Position numbers and translations under genes: made by a program
The notes under the pieces: generated by a model
The model's database searches: none
Told to the model about the DNA's origin: nothing
What the model saw: the letters and a program-made list of their open reading frames with translations, nothing else
NCBI RefSeq assembly: GCF_040717535.1
Contig: NZ_JBFEFI010000006.1
Location: forward strand, 62,001-126,000
Source: Thalassoglobus sp. JC818
GTDB taxonomy: Bacteria > Planctomycetota > Planctomycetia > Planctomycetales > Planctomycetaceae
Length of the DNA: 64,000 nucleotides
Direction: 5' to 3'
Shown: piece after piece, positions 48,958 to 58,476 of the stretch
How positions within the stretch are numbered: the first letter of the stretch is position 1
How the letters are laid out: every line of letters starts with the position of its first letter

Positions 48958-49878
48958 ATGTCTGCAAACGCTTCTGAAATTGATCGTCTTCGATGGGAAA
49001 AGTTTCCAGTTCTCAATGATGGCTTCGTCTGCCTCGTCGACTGCATGGGCGACGACGGTTCCATCGTCCAGGCGGCCCGCGTCAGCTACGGCGCCGGCAC
49101 ACGGAAAGTCTCCGACGATCGAACATTGATCCGCTACCTGCTGCGTCACCGACACACCACTCCATTTGAGATGGCGGAAGTCAAACTGCTTGTCCGCTCG
49201 CCAATGGATTGCTGGCGACAATGGATCCGTCACCGCACAGCCAATGTCAACGAGTACAGCACGCGATACTCCGTCGCCATCGACTCGGCTCAAACAACTG
49301 CCCCCGACGAATGGAGAACCCAAGCGACTGTTAACCGGCAAGGCAGCGCAGGCTTTCTCGACGAAAAGCCCGGAGCCGAACTGACTGCCTCCGAAGCAGA
49401 ATTTCAGGAAGCCGCCCGCAAGCTCTATCAAGAGCGCATCGACGCTGGCATCGCTCGGGAACAGGCCCGCAAGGACCTTCCCCTGTCGACTTATACGGAA
49501 GCCTACTGGAAGGTCGACCTTCACAACCTGTTGCATTTTCTCGCTCTGCGAATGGATTCCCACGCTCAACTGGAGATCCGACAGTACGCAACAACCATCG
49601 GCGAAGAGATTGTCCAACCATTGTTCCCCATCGCTTGGGAAGCATTCCAGGACTACCGCCAGAACGCGATGTTCCTGACCGGGTTGGATGTCGAAGTCAT
49701 TCAACGACTCAACGAATACGCTGCAGCCAACGAATTGACCGCTCCCTATGACCTCGCGGTCTTTCTGGAGTGTCAGCATCCAACGTGGAAAGAGTTGAGC
49801 CGTTCGCGTGAGCGAGATGAGTGTCGTCACAAACTCACGCAGATGGGACTTCTCGCCAAAACTTCCGACAACGGTTGA
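48958..49878 (+). CDS. thyX: Flavin-dependent thymidylate synthase
   Basis: 306 residues. The signature RHRTANVNEYSTRYS (ThyX RHR-x7-S motif) is present, with RHRHTTPFEMAEVKLLVRSPMDCWRQW before it and LHNLLHFLALRMDSHAQLEIRQYA, where the His and Arg of the dUMP/FAD site lie. A segment of about 45 residues between the signature and the C-terminal domain makes it longer than the usual 220-250. It makes dTMP from dUMP using methylene-THF (supplied by FolD), FAD and NADPH. AAGGA lies 6 nt before the ATG. The zinc-ribbon gene starts 31 bp downstream. Confidence 0.95.
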   Translation: MSANASEIDRLRWEKFPVLNDGFVCLVDCMGDDGSIVQAARVSYGAGTRKVSDDRTLIRYLLRHRHTTPFEMAEVKLLVRSPMDCWRQWIRHRTANVNEYSTRYSVAIDSAQTTAPDEWRTQATVNRQGSAGFLDEKPGAELTASEAEFQEAARKLYQERIDAGIAREQARKDLPLSTYTEAYWKVDLHNLLHFLALRMDSHAQLEIRQYATTIGEEIVQPLFPIAWEAFQDYRQNAMFLTGLDVEVIQRLNEYAAANELTAPYDLAVFLECQHPTWKELSRSRERDECRHKLTQMGLLAKTSDNG

Positions 49879-49909
49879 AAAGACTCCCTACCCACAGGGT
49901 CCCGCTACT

Positions 49910-51328
49910 ATGGCAAAGTCATTCACTGTCACATGCTCACAGTGTGGAGCATCGCTCAACCTTAAGGACGAGTCGAGACTCGGATCAAAGGTGCGGTGCC
50001 CCAAGTGTCGGGAAGTCTTCGTTGCGAAGCTCAGTTCTTCGACGGCTGACGATGAAGAATGGGACGACGGTGGATTCTTCGATGACAGTTCCGATGAAGG
50101 CTTCGATGATGAGTGGGAAGACTACGGAACACCGATTCACTCAGTGAAATCGAGTAAATCGAAATCTGCCAGCAAGAAGTCATCTGGCAAGAAATCCAAA
50201 AAGGGAAAAGGGAAAAAGAGAGACTCCGACAAACTCCCCGTCGGCGTCATCGTCGCCATCTTTGCGGGTGGGTTGCTGATGATCAGCCTGATCGGAGGGG
50301 CTTTGTATCTGGCAGCCACGTCGCTGGGAGCCGTCGACGAAGCACGGTTCGCCTGGCTTCCGAGCGACATGGAAAGCTATGTTGAGTTGCAGGTCGACGA
50401 CGTCTGGAAGTCGGCTGTTCTGCGACCGGTACGAAGCAGTGAATTCTGGCGGACGCTCGAAACGCGTTTGCGAACGCTTTCAGGAGTTGAGATCGATCAA
50501 ATCGATTCGATCGTCGTGGGAACGTCAGCAACGGAGACGACTCCGATTGTGCTGGTCCGCACCAAAGCACCGATCGATCCCTCAACAATGAAAGGCGAAG
50601 TGACTCCGTCAACTTACGCCGGCAAGACCATCTTCGATCATGCAGATGGCTTCTCCCGAATGGTTGCTGATGAGCAGACTCTGGTGGTCGGTCAACGACA
50701 AATGATTGAAAAATCAATCGATGCCAATGGTGTCTGTGCTGTGGCTGGACAGTTCGCATTCCTGCCCTCGTATGGTCATCTCATCATGGGATCGATCTCA
50801 CCAGATGCCAACTTTGGAGCCGATCCAAGCCAGTTTCTCTCCGAGGACATCTCGATTGATTCCGAATCCGTCCTCAACACGCTGCTTGTGTTTAACTTTA
50901 GAAGTGATATCACCGCGAAATTCACCGTCGATTTCGGAGACGCTGCGAGTGCGCAGGAGGCTGTCGAAGAAGGTGAAGAGGGGATCAGACTCGCGAAAGA
51001 AGCACTTGAAGCACACAAACAAGACCTTGAGAATATGGCCTTTGTGCTAACCGTTCAGGCTCGCTCTTTCGTTTATAAAATGGAAGATGTGCTGGACTCC
51101 ATCAGCTTGAGCAGCAGTGGAAGCCAGTTCTACGGGGACTTCTCGATCAACAGCGGAATCACACGTGACTTCGCCTCAGAAATCGAATTCTTTACCCCCA
51201 TGCTGGTACGTCGCGTCGACTCCGTTCTTGGCATCGAAATGGACGAAGATGAGTACGACGACGAAGATGATTTCTGGGAAGACGAGCCGGACGACATGGC
51301 TCTTCCCGGTGGAATTCCGCTGCCTTAG
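49910..51328 (+). CDS. MJ0042-type zinc-ribbon protein with one membrane segment (second copy)
   Basis: 472 residues from the ATG at 49910. MJ0042-type zinc ribbon: CSQCGASLN and VRCPKCREVF (CxxC, CxxC). Then an acidic stretch (DDEEWDDGGFFDDSSDEG), a Lys/Ser-rich stretch, one TM (GVIVAIFAGGLLMISLIGGALYLAA) and an extracytoplasmic domain of about 320 residues ending in an acidic tail (DEDEYDDEDDFWEDEPDD). The extracytoplasmic part shares features with that of the gene at 1120 (LVV..QRQMIEKS against IAILPAHLAG..YS), so they may be distant paralogues; this is inference. It follows thyX by 31 bp and may be cotranscribed. Confidence 0.8.
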   Translation: MAKSFTVTCSQCGASLNLKDESRLGSKVRCPKCREVFVAKLSSSTADDEEWDDGGFFDDSSDEGFDDEWEDYGTPIHSVKSSKSKSASKKSSGKKSKKGKGKKRDSDKLPVGVIVAIFAGGLLMISLIGGALYLAATSLGAVDEARFAWLPSDMESYVELQVDDVWKSAVLRPVRSSEFWRTLETRLRTLSGVEIDQIDSIVVGTSATETTPIVLVRTKAPIDPSTMKGEVTPSTYAGKTIFDHADGFSRMVADEQTLVVGQRQMIEKSIDANGVCAVAGQFAFLPSYGHLIMGSISPDANFGADPSQFLSEDISIDSESVLNTLLVFNFRSDITAKFTVDFGDAASAQEAVEEGEEGIRLAKEALEAHKQDLENMAFVLTVQARSFVYKMEDVLDSISLSSSGSQFYGDFSINSGITRDFASEIEFFTPMLVRRVDSVLGIEMDEDEYDDEDDFWEDEPDDMALPGGIPLP

Positions 51329-51437
51329 CATCGGACGCTTTTGACCATTGTCCTCTCGTGGCGACTTTCAACACTCATCAGTCCTTGTGAATCCGTCAGC
51401 GTCTGCGCAGAATGGAATTCGTTCGCTTCGTTCGTCG

Positions 51438-51473
51438 ACTGAGTGATTAACGTGTCTTCATCGCTCACTCAGT
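51438..51473. other. Inverted repeat upstream of sulfatase gene
   Basis: ACTGAGTGA (51438-51446) and TCACTCAGT (51465-51473) form a perfect 9-bp inverted repeat with an 18-nt spacer, 64 bp before the sulfatase start. It could be a regulator site or a weak terminator of the zinc-ribbon gene; there is no T run. Confidence 0.4.
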
Positions 51474-51536
51474 CCGACCGCTGAAACGCGAACAACATCC
51501 CTCCGCCAATTCTCATCAACACAGAGAGCGCATCAC

Positions 51537-53003
51537 ATGCTGTTGTCTTTGATTTCCTTACAAAGCGGGAAGCTGTCGTCACAGTCGATCCTGCTGCTTA
51601 TCGCGGGATTTGTCCTCGCGTGTTCATCGCAGTTACAAAATGCAAATGCCGAAGAACGTCCAAACGTGCTGCTGATCACAGCTGACGATCTCGGCCTGCA
51701 ACTCGGCTGCTACGGCGAGACTGCAATTCAAACGCCCCACCTCGATCGACTCGCTGAATCTGGAACTCTGTTCGAGACAGCTTACGTCACCCAAGCATCC
51801 TGCAGCCCGTCGCGCAGCAGCATGTTCTCGGGAATGTATCCGCATACGAATGGGCAATATGGCCTCCTCAATGCAGATGTTGGTTTTCAACTTCACGATT
51901 ACGTTCAGAAACAGACGATTCCCGTTCTACTGAAGAATGCCGGCTATCGCACCGGGATTATCGGGAAACTGCACGTCGGTCCTGAATCATCATTCCCATT
52001 TGATGAGCGATACCGAGTCGATGGCCGCGACGTTGAAAAGATCGCTGATACCGTGGCACCGTTCATGAATGAAGATGGACCGTTTTTTCTGATGGTGAAT
52101 TACACCGACCCTCATGTTGCACGTTCAAGTCGGCAAAGCAATGAGCGGTATTTTCCGGACCAGTTGAACGGACATCCCAAGACTCCTAAGAAAGTTGGAG
52201 AAGTTCCACCTTTTCCGTTTCAACAGATCGACACTCCCGAACAGATGAAACGGGTCACCGGTTATTACAACACAGTCCTCCGGCTCGATGACGGCATCGG
52301 ACTACTGATGCAAAAGCTCGAAGACTCCGGAAAGAGCGGTGAAACACTCGTCATCTTTGTCGGAGACCACGGCCCTCCGTTCGATCGAGGCAAAACGACT
52401 TGCTACGAAGCTGGCTTACGCGTTCCGTTCCTCGTTTCTTGGCCACAAATGCAGCAAATTCCGCGATCGTCTTCGTTCGTCAGCACTGTTGATATTCTGC
52501 CGACGATCCTCGATGCAACTTCCGTCGATCAGCCCGAGAATATCCAAGGCAAATCGCTTCGACCTGTTCTGACTGGAAACGATCCATCGTGGCGTTCATT
52601 CCTCGCTGCCGAATTCCACTATCACGGATCAACTCCATTTTTCCCGCGAAGAGCCATCCGCGACCAGCGGTTCAAGTTGATTCACAATCTTCTCTGGGAC
52701 TCCAGAAGTCCTTCGCAAGGAATCGATGGTGACAAAGCTGCTCGATTCAGCAAGCAAGAATCGGTCCCTTCTGAAGTGAAGCAAGGTTTCGAAACCTACG
52801 CCGCCCCCACCGAGTTTGAACTCTACGACTTGGAGGCTGACCCCTGGGAATTCCGAAACCTCGCCGAGTTGCCTGAATATCAATCGCAACTCACTCGGAT
52901 GCAGGATGCGCTCATGAACTGGCGGAAAGAAACGAATGATCCGCTTCTGACAGAAGAAGGAACCAAGCCAATCGCTGAGTACGAGAGCCAGAAGCGGAGG
53001 TAG
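51537..53003 (+). CDS. Secreted sulfatase, formylglycine type
   Basis: 488 residues with a signal peptide (SILLLIAGFVLACSSQLQNANA, cleavage before EERPN). Sulfatase motifs: VLLITADDLGLQLGCYG (metal site DD), SCSPSRSSMFSG (canonical C-x-P-S-R, Cys to formylglycine), GIIGKLHVG, FFLMVNYTDPHV, VIFVGDHGPPFDRGKTTCYEAGLRVPFLV, and the C-terminal FELYDLEADPWEFRNLA. It should cleave sulfate esters outside the cytoplasm; the substrate is not predictable. It has no companion gene except the zinc-ribbon gene 208 bp upstream, and it is convergent with the RNase HII-like gene. Confidence 0.94.
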   Translation: MLLSLISLQSGKLSSQSILLLIAGFVLACSSQLQNANAEERPNVLLITADDLGLQLGCYGETAIQTPHLDRLAESGTLFETAYVTQASCSPSRSSMFSGMYPHTNGQYGLLNADVGFQLHDYVQKQTIPVLLKNAGYRTGIIGKLHVGPESSFPFDERYRVDGRDVEKIADTVAPFMNEDGPFFLMVNYTDPHVARSSRQSNERYFPDQLNGHPKTPKKVGEVPPFPFQQIDTPEQMKRVTGYYNTVLRLDDGIGLLMQKLEDSGKSGETLVIFVGDHGPPFDRGKTTCYEAGLRVPFLVSWPQMQQIPRSSSFVSTVDILPTILDATSVDQPENIQGKSLRPVLTGNDPSWRSFLAAEFHYHGSTPFFPRRAIRDQRFKLIHNLLWDSRSPSQGIDGDKAARFSKQESVPSEVKQGFETYAAPTEFELYDLEADPWEFRNLAELPEYQSQLTRMQDALMNWRKETNDPLLTEEGTKPIAEYESQKRR

Positions 53004-53013
53004 TCTGCAGTAT

Positions 53014-53108
53014 TAGAGCATGTCTTCATTTGGTGCGCTCGAGTAAGCACAGCCTTTTATCGTGTGAAAGAGCGCAAGCGAGTGCACAGGTAAGATCAAC
53101 TTGCTCTA
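53014..53108 (-). repeat. Interspersed 3'-end repeat, copy F
   Basis: Reverse orientation; 95 bp because of a small deletion near the distal part. On the minus strand it starts with TAG, the stop codon of the RNase HII-like gene, then AGCAAGTTGATCTTACC, GTGCACTCGCTTGC, GGCTGTGCTTACTCGAG and ends at TGCTCTA. Confidence 0.88.
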
Positions 53109-54086
53109 GCGGCGACGCCACAAGTCATCGAGATTCACATTCAGTCCCGCCAGAACCGGTTGGATGTCCTTCAAAAATCGACGGGCATCCATCGGGTATC
53201 CTTTGGTGGGACGAATCTCCGGAACGTGTCTCTTCCAGTATTCGTTGAACTGCATCATTGCCAGTTCGCGAAAGTACTTCGCGACGATCGACGCAGCCGC
53301 CACCGGAAGATGACGTTCCCCCTGCACCTGAAATCGAAGCTCGGTTGAGCCGACTCGGTAGCGGCTCATCGGGCGACCTTCTTCGATCCGAAAGATCATC
53401 GCATCACCGACAATTCCCGCGATGAATTCATCATACCTGTTTCGACCGCCATGCTTGTCTCCCACGATGACTGTCGGCGTGATGGAGTCCGATTCCCACA
53501 CCGACTGGAGGAGTTGAAACCCAAGCGTGGACAGCACAACTCCCTTGCTGCCGTGTTCATCGAGCAATCGATTGAATCTCGCTGCCGGAACAATCTGAGC
53601 AACGAATTTCTGACAGACAATCCCCTGCTCTGCAAAACAATTGCTGAGCCGATCAGCCATCTCCGCGATGTCATCATCGTCCGCTTCGACAGGAATCGTG
53701 ATCGGATCTCGATCCCATTCCGCGAGTGAACTGTCAAAGTCGATCGCCTCATCCTCATTGCGCGGACACAATGCCTGCCAAAGTTCATGGATCGTCGTCG
53801 GCTGAATTCCTGTCGATCGCAGCAGACTCAGCGCTGACCGTTCCAGGTTTCGAAAAGCGTCCCGTCCGACATTCACCTGCTTGGAATCGGCGACCTGAAT
53901 TCTCGACGAATCCGCCGGTGCATTGAGATCAATCACCTCCTCGAGACAGGTATAGAAGTCACATTCTTCCGGAGGATTCGGCGTTGTCCAGACAGATGTT
54001 GCGATCACCAGCGGACCAAGATTTGGACCATACCCCGCCTCGTCCAATCCGATAAAACGACCACTCTCCATCGAACGCGCGCTCAT
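53106..54086 (-). CDS. Ribonuclease HII-like protein
   Basis: 326 residues from the ATG at 54086 (GACGAGA upstream); a later ATG at 54071 is possible. RNase HII motifs appear in order: GLDEAGYGPNLGPLVIA (catalytic Asp-Glu), VADSKQV, VIVGDKHGGR (Asp) and AAASIVAKYFRE. The G-R/K-G tripeptide of the family, which recognises the ribonucleotide junction, is G-Y-G here, and the protein is longer than usual (about 200-230). It may be a divergent RNase HII that removes RNA from RNA/DNA hybrids, or a related nuclease with another target. It lies 31 bp after mnmE on the same strand. Confidence 0.8.
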   Translation of the reverse strand: MSARSMESGRFIGLDEAGYGPNLGPLVIATSVWTTPNPPEECDFYTCLEEVIDLNAPADSSRIQVADSKQVNVGRDAFRNLERSALSLLRSTGIQPTTIHELWQALCPRNEDEAIDFDSSLAEWDRDPITIPVEADDDDIAEMADRLSNCFAEQGIVCQKFVAQIVPAARFNRLLDEHGSKGVVLSTLGFQLLQSVWESDSITPTVIVGDKHGGRNRYDEFIAGIVGDAMIFRIEEGRPMSRYRVGSTELRFQVQGERHLPVAAASIVAKYFRELAMMQFNEYWKRHVPEIRPTKGYPMDARRFLKDIQPVLAGLNVNLDDLWRRR

Positions 54087-54117
54087 TGTCTCGTCAGTCA
54101 AACTTTTCGATTCAAAT

Positions 54118-55488
54118 TTATTTGCCGATACAAAACCGACTGAACACTCGATCAAGAATGTCATCGGTGTAAACAACACCAACAATTCTTCCGAGATGGT
54201 CCAGCGACTCGCGAAGCTCCATCGAAATGAGTTCATCGCCCGCTTCTGATGCCATCATGTCGCGTGTTCTCTCCAGCGACTCAACCGCTCTGCTCAAACT
54301 CTCACGGCAGCGCGCCGAAGTCGACGCCAACAGTTCCACTTCTTCAGAAGATGTCGACAGCTGATGTGAAATTCGCTTTAGCAATTCCTCCAAGTGGAGA
54401 TTCTTCGAGGATGAAACGGCAAGTTCTCCATCAGCAGAAACAGCATCGCTCGGCAGCAAGTCCGCTTTGGTCTTCACTTTTAAAACAGAAACGCCCGACT
54501 CACTGACCTCTTCCAGAAGTTCGGAATTCGTTGCCATGTCTTGGTCGGTCAGATCAACCGCTTCGCACCAGACAACTAGATTCGCACGTCGATACTGATC
54601 CGCCCGCTGATCTCCAGCTTGTTCCTCAATTGCATTGCGACCAATTTCCCAACCGGCTGTGTCAATCAGAGTGAATGAGGTTCTTCCGGATGTCATCTCA
54701 CACGAAAGGTAATCACGCGTCGTCCCGGCAATCTCGGAGACAAGTGCTCGTTCACTATTCAGGAGCGCGTTGAACAATGCACTTTTTCCGGCATTCGGCA
54801 GTCCTGCCAACACCACTCTGGGCAGCCCCACACTCTCCATGCGATCAAGTGATTGAGCCAGAAGTTGATTGAGAAACGCGATCGAGTGATCGATACGCCC
54901 TAAGAACACGGACCGCTGGACGAACTCAATATCTTCTTCAACAAAGTCCAGCCCAGCTTCTAGATCCGCGAGGTGAATCAGGAGTTCTTCGCGAAGTTCG
55001 GCGATCTTCGTCGAAATTCCCCCAGCGAGTTGCTGGAGAGCGAGTTCGAGTTGATTGCTGTTGCCAGCATCAATTACTCCCAGCACAGCTTCGGCCTGAA
55101 GGAGATCGATTCGCCCGGACAAAAAAGCTCGCAGCGTAAACGCCCCCGGCTGAGCGGGTTTGACATCCAGTGCGAAGACCAGCTCGAGAATTTCATTCAG
55201 CAGCGGCGGAGATCCAACGCAATGGATTTCCGCGAGAGGTTCTCCAGTAAAGCTTCGATTCGTTGGCCAGAGATAGACATCGATCGGTAACTGAAGATCG
55301 GAATCTCCCAGAGAAACGGTCTGCGAATATCTTCGAGCATGACGCGGATGAAAGTCAGCCTGACCTGTCAACTGCTTGATGACGCTCAGCGTCTTCTGAC
55401 CACTGACACGGATAATTCCACGTTGCGAACGACCAGGAGCAGAGGCAATCGCTGCAATTGTTCCTTCTGTGGCTCCATCAACAGTCAT
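54118..55488 (-). CDS. mnmE: tRNA modification GTPase MnmE (TrmE)
   Basis: 456 residues. Folate-binding N-domain (IAAIASAPGRSQRGIIRVSG), helical domain, and an inserted G domain: GLPNAGKSALFNALL (G1), GTTRD (G2), DTAGW (G3) and KTKADL (G4, in place of N-K-x-D). The C-terminus is RFCIGK, with the essential Cys. With MnmG (19738) it makes cmnm5U34 in tRNA, coupling GTP hydrolysis to modification. The RNase HII-like gene follows 31 bp downstream, probably on the same transcript. Confidence 0.97.
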   Translation of the reverse strand: MTVDGATEGTIAAIASAPGRSQRGIIRVSGQKTLSVIKQLTGQADFHPRHARRYSQTVSLGDSDLQLPIDVYLWPTNRSFTGEPLAEIHCVGSPPLLNEILELVFALDVKPAQPGAFTLRAFLSGRIDLLQAEAVLGVIDAGNSNQLELALQQLAGGISTKIAELREELLIHLADLEAGLDFVEEDIEFVQRSVFLGRIDHSIAFLNQLLAQSLDRMESVGLPRVVLAGLPNAGKSALFNALLNSERALVSEIAGTTRDYLSCEMTSGRTSFTLIDTAGWEIGRNAIEEQAGDQRADQYRRANLVVWCEAVDLTDQDMATNSELLEEVSESGVSVLKVKTKADLLPSDAVSADGELAVSSSKNLHLEELLKRISHQLSTSSEEVELLASTSARCRESLSRAVESLERTRDMMASEAGDELISMELRESLDHLGRIVGVVYTDDILDRVFSRFCIGK

Positions 55489-55658
55489 CGTTCAACATTC
55501 GTTTTCTAGAGCATGCTGCCATTTCGGGGGAGATACAAACCGCTCCGAGGATAGCGTCTCCTCAGATTCACTAAATCGACGGGCACACATCTTCGCAGAA
55601 CAATAACGGACGCGGAGAAAGATATGCGATCGAGAATAGGAAAACACGCAGCGAACGA

Positions 55659-58343
55659 TCAGTTCGGGATCAATGAATCGAATCCCGGAACATCACGAAG
55701 TGCATCGATATCCGGGTCTTTCCGCATGAGGTCAAACTCTTCGAATCCGAATTCGATCGATTCTCGCAGCTTCTGAATGGCTGCCTCCTCGTACTCTTTG
55801 ATCGTCTCGCGAGTCTCGTCGGACTGCGGCTGCTTCCGCAGATACTCGATCGCCCGCCCGTAAACGCAAGCTGTGTTGTAGTAGTAAACGTTGTCTTTGG
55901 GAAACTTGTCGATCGACTCAAGTGCCAATTCGACAGCTGCTTCGGTTTCTCCCTGGATCGCCATCACAATGCCCAACCCGGTGATCGCTTGCCCGTCGAA
56001 ATCGTCGAGTTCTAGGGCGACCTTGTACGCTTCTTTGGACTCGTCGAAGCGTTTCAACTTCAACAATGCATTCCCTTTTCCATGGAATGCCGTTCCAAGT
56101 TCAGGATCGATTTCCGCAGCGAGTTGAAAGTACTTGAGAGCGTTCTCAGCGTTCTCCATCTGAGAGTGATAGTAAGCTGAGTCGATCGAATTCCAGGCGG
56201 GCGAGTTTCGAGCCCAGAAGTACAACCCGGCATGGGCAGCACTCAACCCCTCGTCGTTTCCTCCCTGATACATTTCAGTACGAAAGTCTCGCAGCAGGTC
56301 TCTCGCATACATCGTTCCAATTTGTCCGATCGCTGCACAGACAACCGGGAGTTCAGACGGATCAGCGTCGGACAGATATTCGTAGAGCGTCTCGGTCGCC
56401 TCATCGCTGCCCAATCGAGTCAGAATGGCGATGCCCGTGCGACGCACGTCATTGTGTTCGGACTCCAATGCGAGCTTGCTCATCGTGACAACTTCGGGAA
56501 GTTCGAGTTGATCGACAAGATTCAAAAGTGACGCTTGTTCATCGGGAGTGAATTCGTCGTACAGCGGGAACAAACGCCGCACGTCTGAATCGTCTCCGAC
56601 CGTCCCCAACAAAGTAATGAGCTGCAGTCGCTGTGAACCGTCCGCCTTAATTCGATCGACGATGACCGTCGCCGCTCGAGTGTCCCGGTTGTCCTCGATG
56701 ATCGACATCACCGACGAAGAGGCTTTCCCCTGCGATAACATTTCGAGAGCGTATTCGTGAGCGATGCGATTGCTGACGACATCTCCCCGAGCAGCCAGCG
56801 CTTCAAACGCAATGAGCCGAACTTCTTCAGAAGGATCAGACAATCCTTTCTCCAGAATCAGCATAATGCTCGGATGACCGACATCGACGAGACTCTTCAA
56901 CGCAGCCGCGCGAACCAGTTCGTTCTCGTCCTCAAAACTCGCTGCCAGAAATCGGGTCCATTCCGGACGAAAATTTGCGCTGAGTAATTCAATCTGTTGT
57001 TCGAGTGGAATTTCGAAAGCGTCCTCGGAAAGAAGTTGCCGGACTTCGCGGACCATTCCGTAATGATTCGATCGCAACATCGACTGAAACGCTGCGACGG
57101 ATTCACGGGAGTTGCCTTGAGTGGCGACTTCGGTGAGAAGCTCCCAGGCACGCGGATCGGTTTGCTGACTCATGGCCAGCAGGACGTTTCGCCGATCGCT
57201 TTCGTTGCCGGATTCGTAAAGCTTCAAGAGAGTCGAAAACAGGTTCTGAAAAGCTGCGGTGTCACGTCGCGAACTTAGCACGTGAAGCGCCGCCGACCGC
57301 GACAGTGGATGCCCCGACCGAATTTCTTCACCGATGAATCGCGGTCCCATCACTTCGTACAGCGGACGCAGAACTTCATCGGCGGCTTCTTCGGAAGTTT
57401 CGAACAGAACCGAATCGTAATCATCATCAAACTGAAATTCGGGAACATTCTCTTCCGGAATCTCAGCACAAACGAGTTGTTCAAACTCAGGGAGCTGCGG
57501 CATGAATTGATAGACACTCCGAGTCTGACCCGGATTCGCAGCTGTGAACAACAGCCAGTCCATCAGATTTTCTTCGACGGTATCAGCTTCACTCTCCCAG
57601 CGAACGAGAAACCGGCGGGTGCCAGTATCGATCATTTTCTGAATCTCATCGATCAAGTCCTGTGCATTGATCGAATTCAGCTCACCAAAAACGCTCAGCA
57701 TTCCCAGCGAATTTGCAGCACCGAGAGTTTCGCCCTGCAAACCGAGACGGGACTTTTGTTCAGATCGCAAATCGTGAGTGATTGTGGCCCGATCCCGAAC
57801 GGGAAGTTCAAGTTCCATACTTCCAATCGTCGGCACACGTTGGAGGTTGGTGAAAACTGCCCAGAAAGCGACAGCTTCTCCCGCAGGCACTTCGATCTCC
57901 GGAGGAGTCTCAATGTTTCGAATGGATTGCGGCTCACCCGCAATTTGAACGGTCAGGATTCCTCGCTGTTTCGAAACATCGTGAATTGCATAGGTTTGCC
58001 CCCAGGCAGAGAGGGTCACTTTATCGCTCTCAACGACGACGGCCTCGGTGCCTTGGTTGATCACATTGATGTGACAGGTGAGGTAGAAATTCGTCCCGCT
58101 GTCGAACGAATTGACCGCCCCCAGATCGAGTTGATTGACCCAGATCGACAATTCGCCCCGGTCCTGAACTTGGACAGCCCCCGGAAACGCTCGAATTCGG
58201 TCGATTTCTTCCAGAAGCTCGGACAGCTTAACCTGTTCGAAATTCCCTTCGCTCTGCGGAGATGACTCGTCGGCAGCTCGAATTCCTCCTACCGCTACCA
58301 ACAGTTGGAAAATCAACAACAATGAAAATGGCGAGCGTCTCAT
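55659..58343 (-). CDS. Secreted HEAT- and TPR-repeat protein
   Basis: About 894 residues from the ATG at 58343 (a GTG at 58352 is also in frame). Signal peptide (FSLLLIFQLLVAVGGIRA). Region 1 (to about 230) is beta-rich. The middle carries many HEAT-like repeats (RAAALKSLVDVGHPSIMLILEKGL, EEVRLIAFEALAARGDVV, VRRTGIAILTRLGSDEATETL). The C-terminal third has TPR motifs (ALKYFQLAAEIDPELGTAFHGKGNALLKL, ESKEAYKVALELDDFDGQAITGLGIV). Such proteins usually act as scaffolds in extracytoplasmic complexes. No catalytic motif is seen. It is followed downstream by mnmE on the same strand, 170 bp away. Confidence 0.8.
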   Translation of the reverse strand: MRRSPFSLLLIFQLLVAVGGIRAADESSPQSEGNFEQVKLSELLEEIDRIRAFPGAVQVQDRGELSIWVNQLDLGAVNSFDSGTNFYLTCHINVINQGTEAVVVESDKVTLSAWGQTYAIHDVSKQRGILTVQIAGEPQSIRNIETPPEIEVPAGEAVAFWAVFTNLQRVPTIGSMELELPVRDRATITHDLRSEQKSRLGLQGETLGAANSLGMLSVFGELNSINAQDLIDEIQKMIDTGTRRFLVRWESEADTVEENLMDWLLFTAANPGQTRSVYQFMPQLPEFEQLVCAEIPEENVPEFQFDDDYDSVLFETSEEAADEVLRPLYEVMGPRFIGEEIRSGHPLSRSAALHVLSSRRDTAAFQNLFSTLLKLYESGNESDRRNVLLAMSQQTDPRAWELLTEVATQGNSRESVAAFQSMLRSNHYGMVREVRQLLSEDAFEIPLEQQIELLSANFRPEWTRFLAASFEDENELVRAAALKSLVDVGHPSIMLILEKGLSDPSEEVRLIAFEALAARGDVVSNRIAHEYALEMLSQGKASSSVMSIIEDNRDTRAATVIVDRIKADGSQRLQLITLLGTVGDDSDVRRLFPLYDEFTPDEQASLLNLVDQLELPEVVTMSKLALESEHNDVRRTGIAILTRLGSDEATETLYEYLSDADPSELPVVCAAIGQIGTMYARDLLRDFRTEMYQGGNDEGLSAAHAGLYFWARNSPAWNSIDSAYYHSQMENAENALKYFQLAAEIDPELGTAFHGKGNALLKLKRFDESKEAYKVALELDDFDGQAITGLGIVMAIQGETEAAVELALESIDKFPKDNVYYYNTACVYGRAIEYLRKQPQSDETRETIKEYEEAAIQKLRESIEFGFEEFDLMRKDPDIDALRDVPGFDSLIPN

Positions 58344-58476
58344 GAACACCACAACGACAATTCAAGAATTTAGGAGGAAGTCTTGTGTCGGTATTGTAGA
58401 TCAGAAGAGTCGAAAATTTCTGCGCGAATTTCTCGTCGATTGCCTAAGTCGCCAAGATCTCGCCGGAATCAAGTAG

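Noticed and set aside
48790-49830. Open frame of 346 codons on the minus strand over thyX
   Set aside because: ThyX has the conserved RHR motif and a good ribosome site; the antisense frame shows no family pattern.
55506-55530. TAGAGCATGCTGCCATTT upstream of mnmE, similar to the outer end of the repeat
   Set aside because: Only about 10-15 bases match and no core block follows, so it cannot be told from chance.
57282-58265. Open frame of 327 codons on the plus strand over the HEAT/TPR gene
   Set aside because: The minus-strand gene has clear HEAT and TPR repeats and a signal peptide; the plus frame has none.
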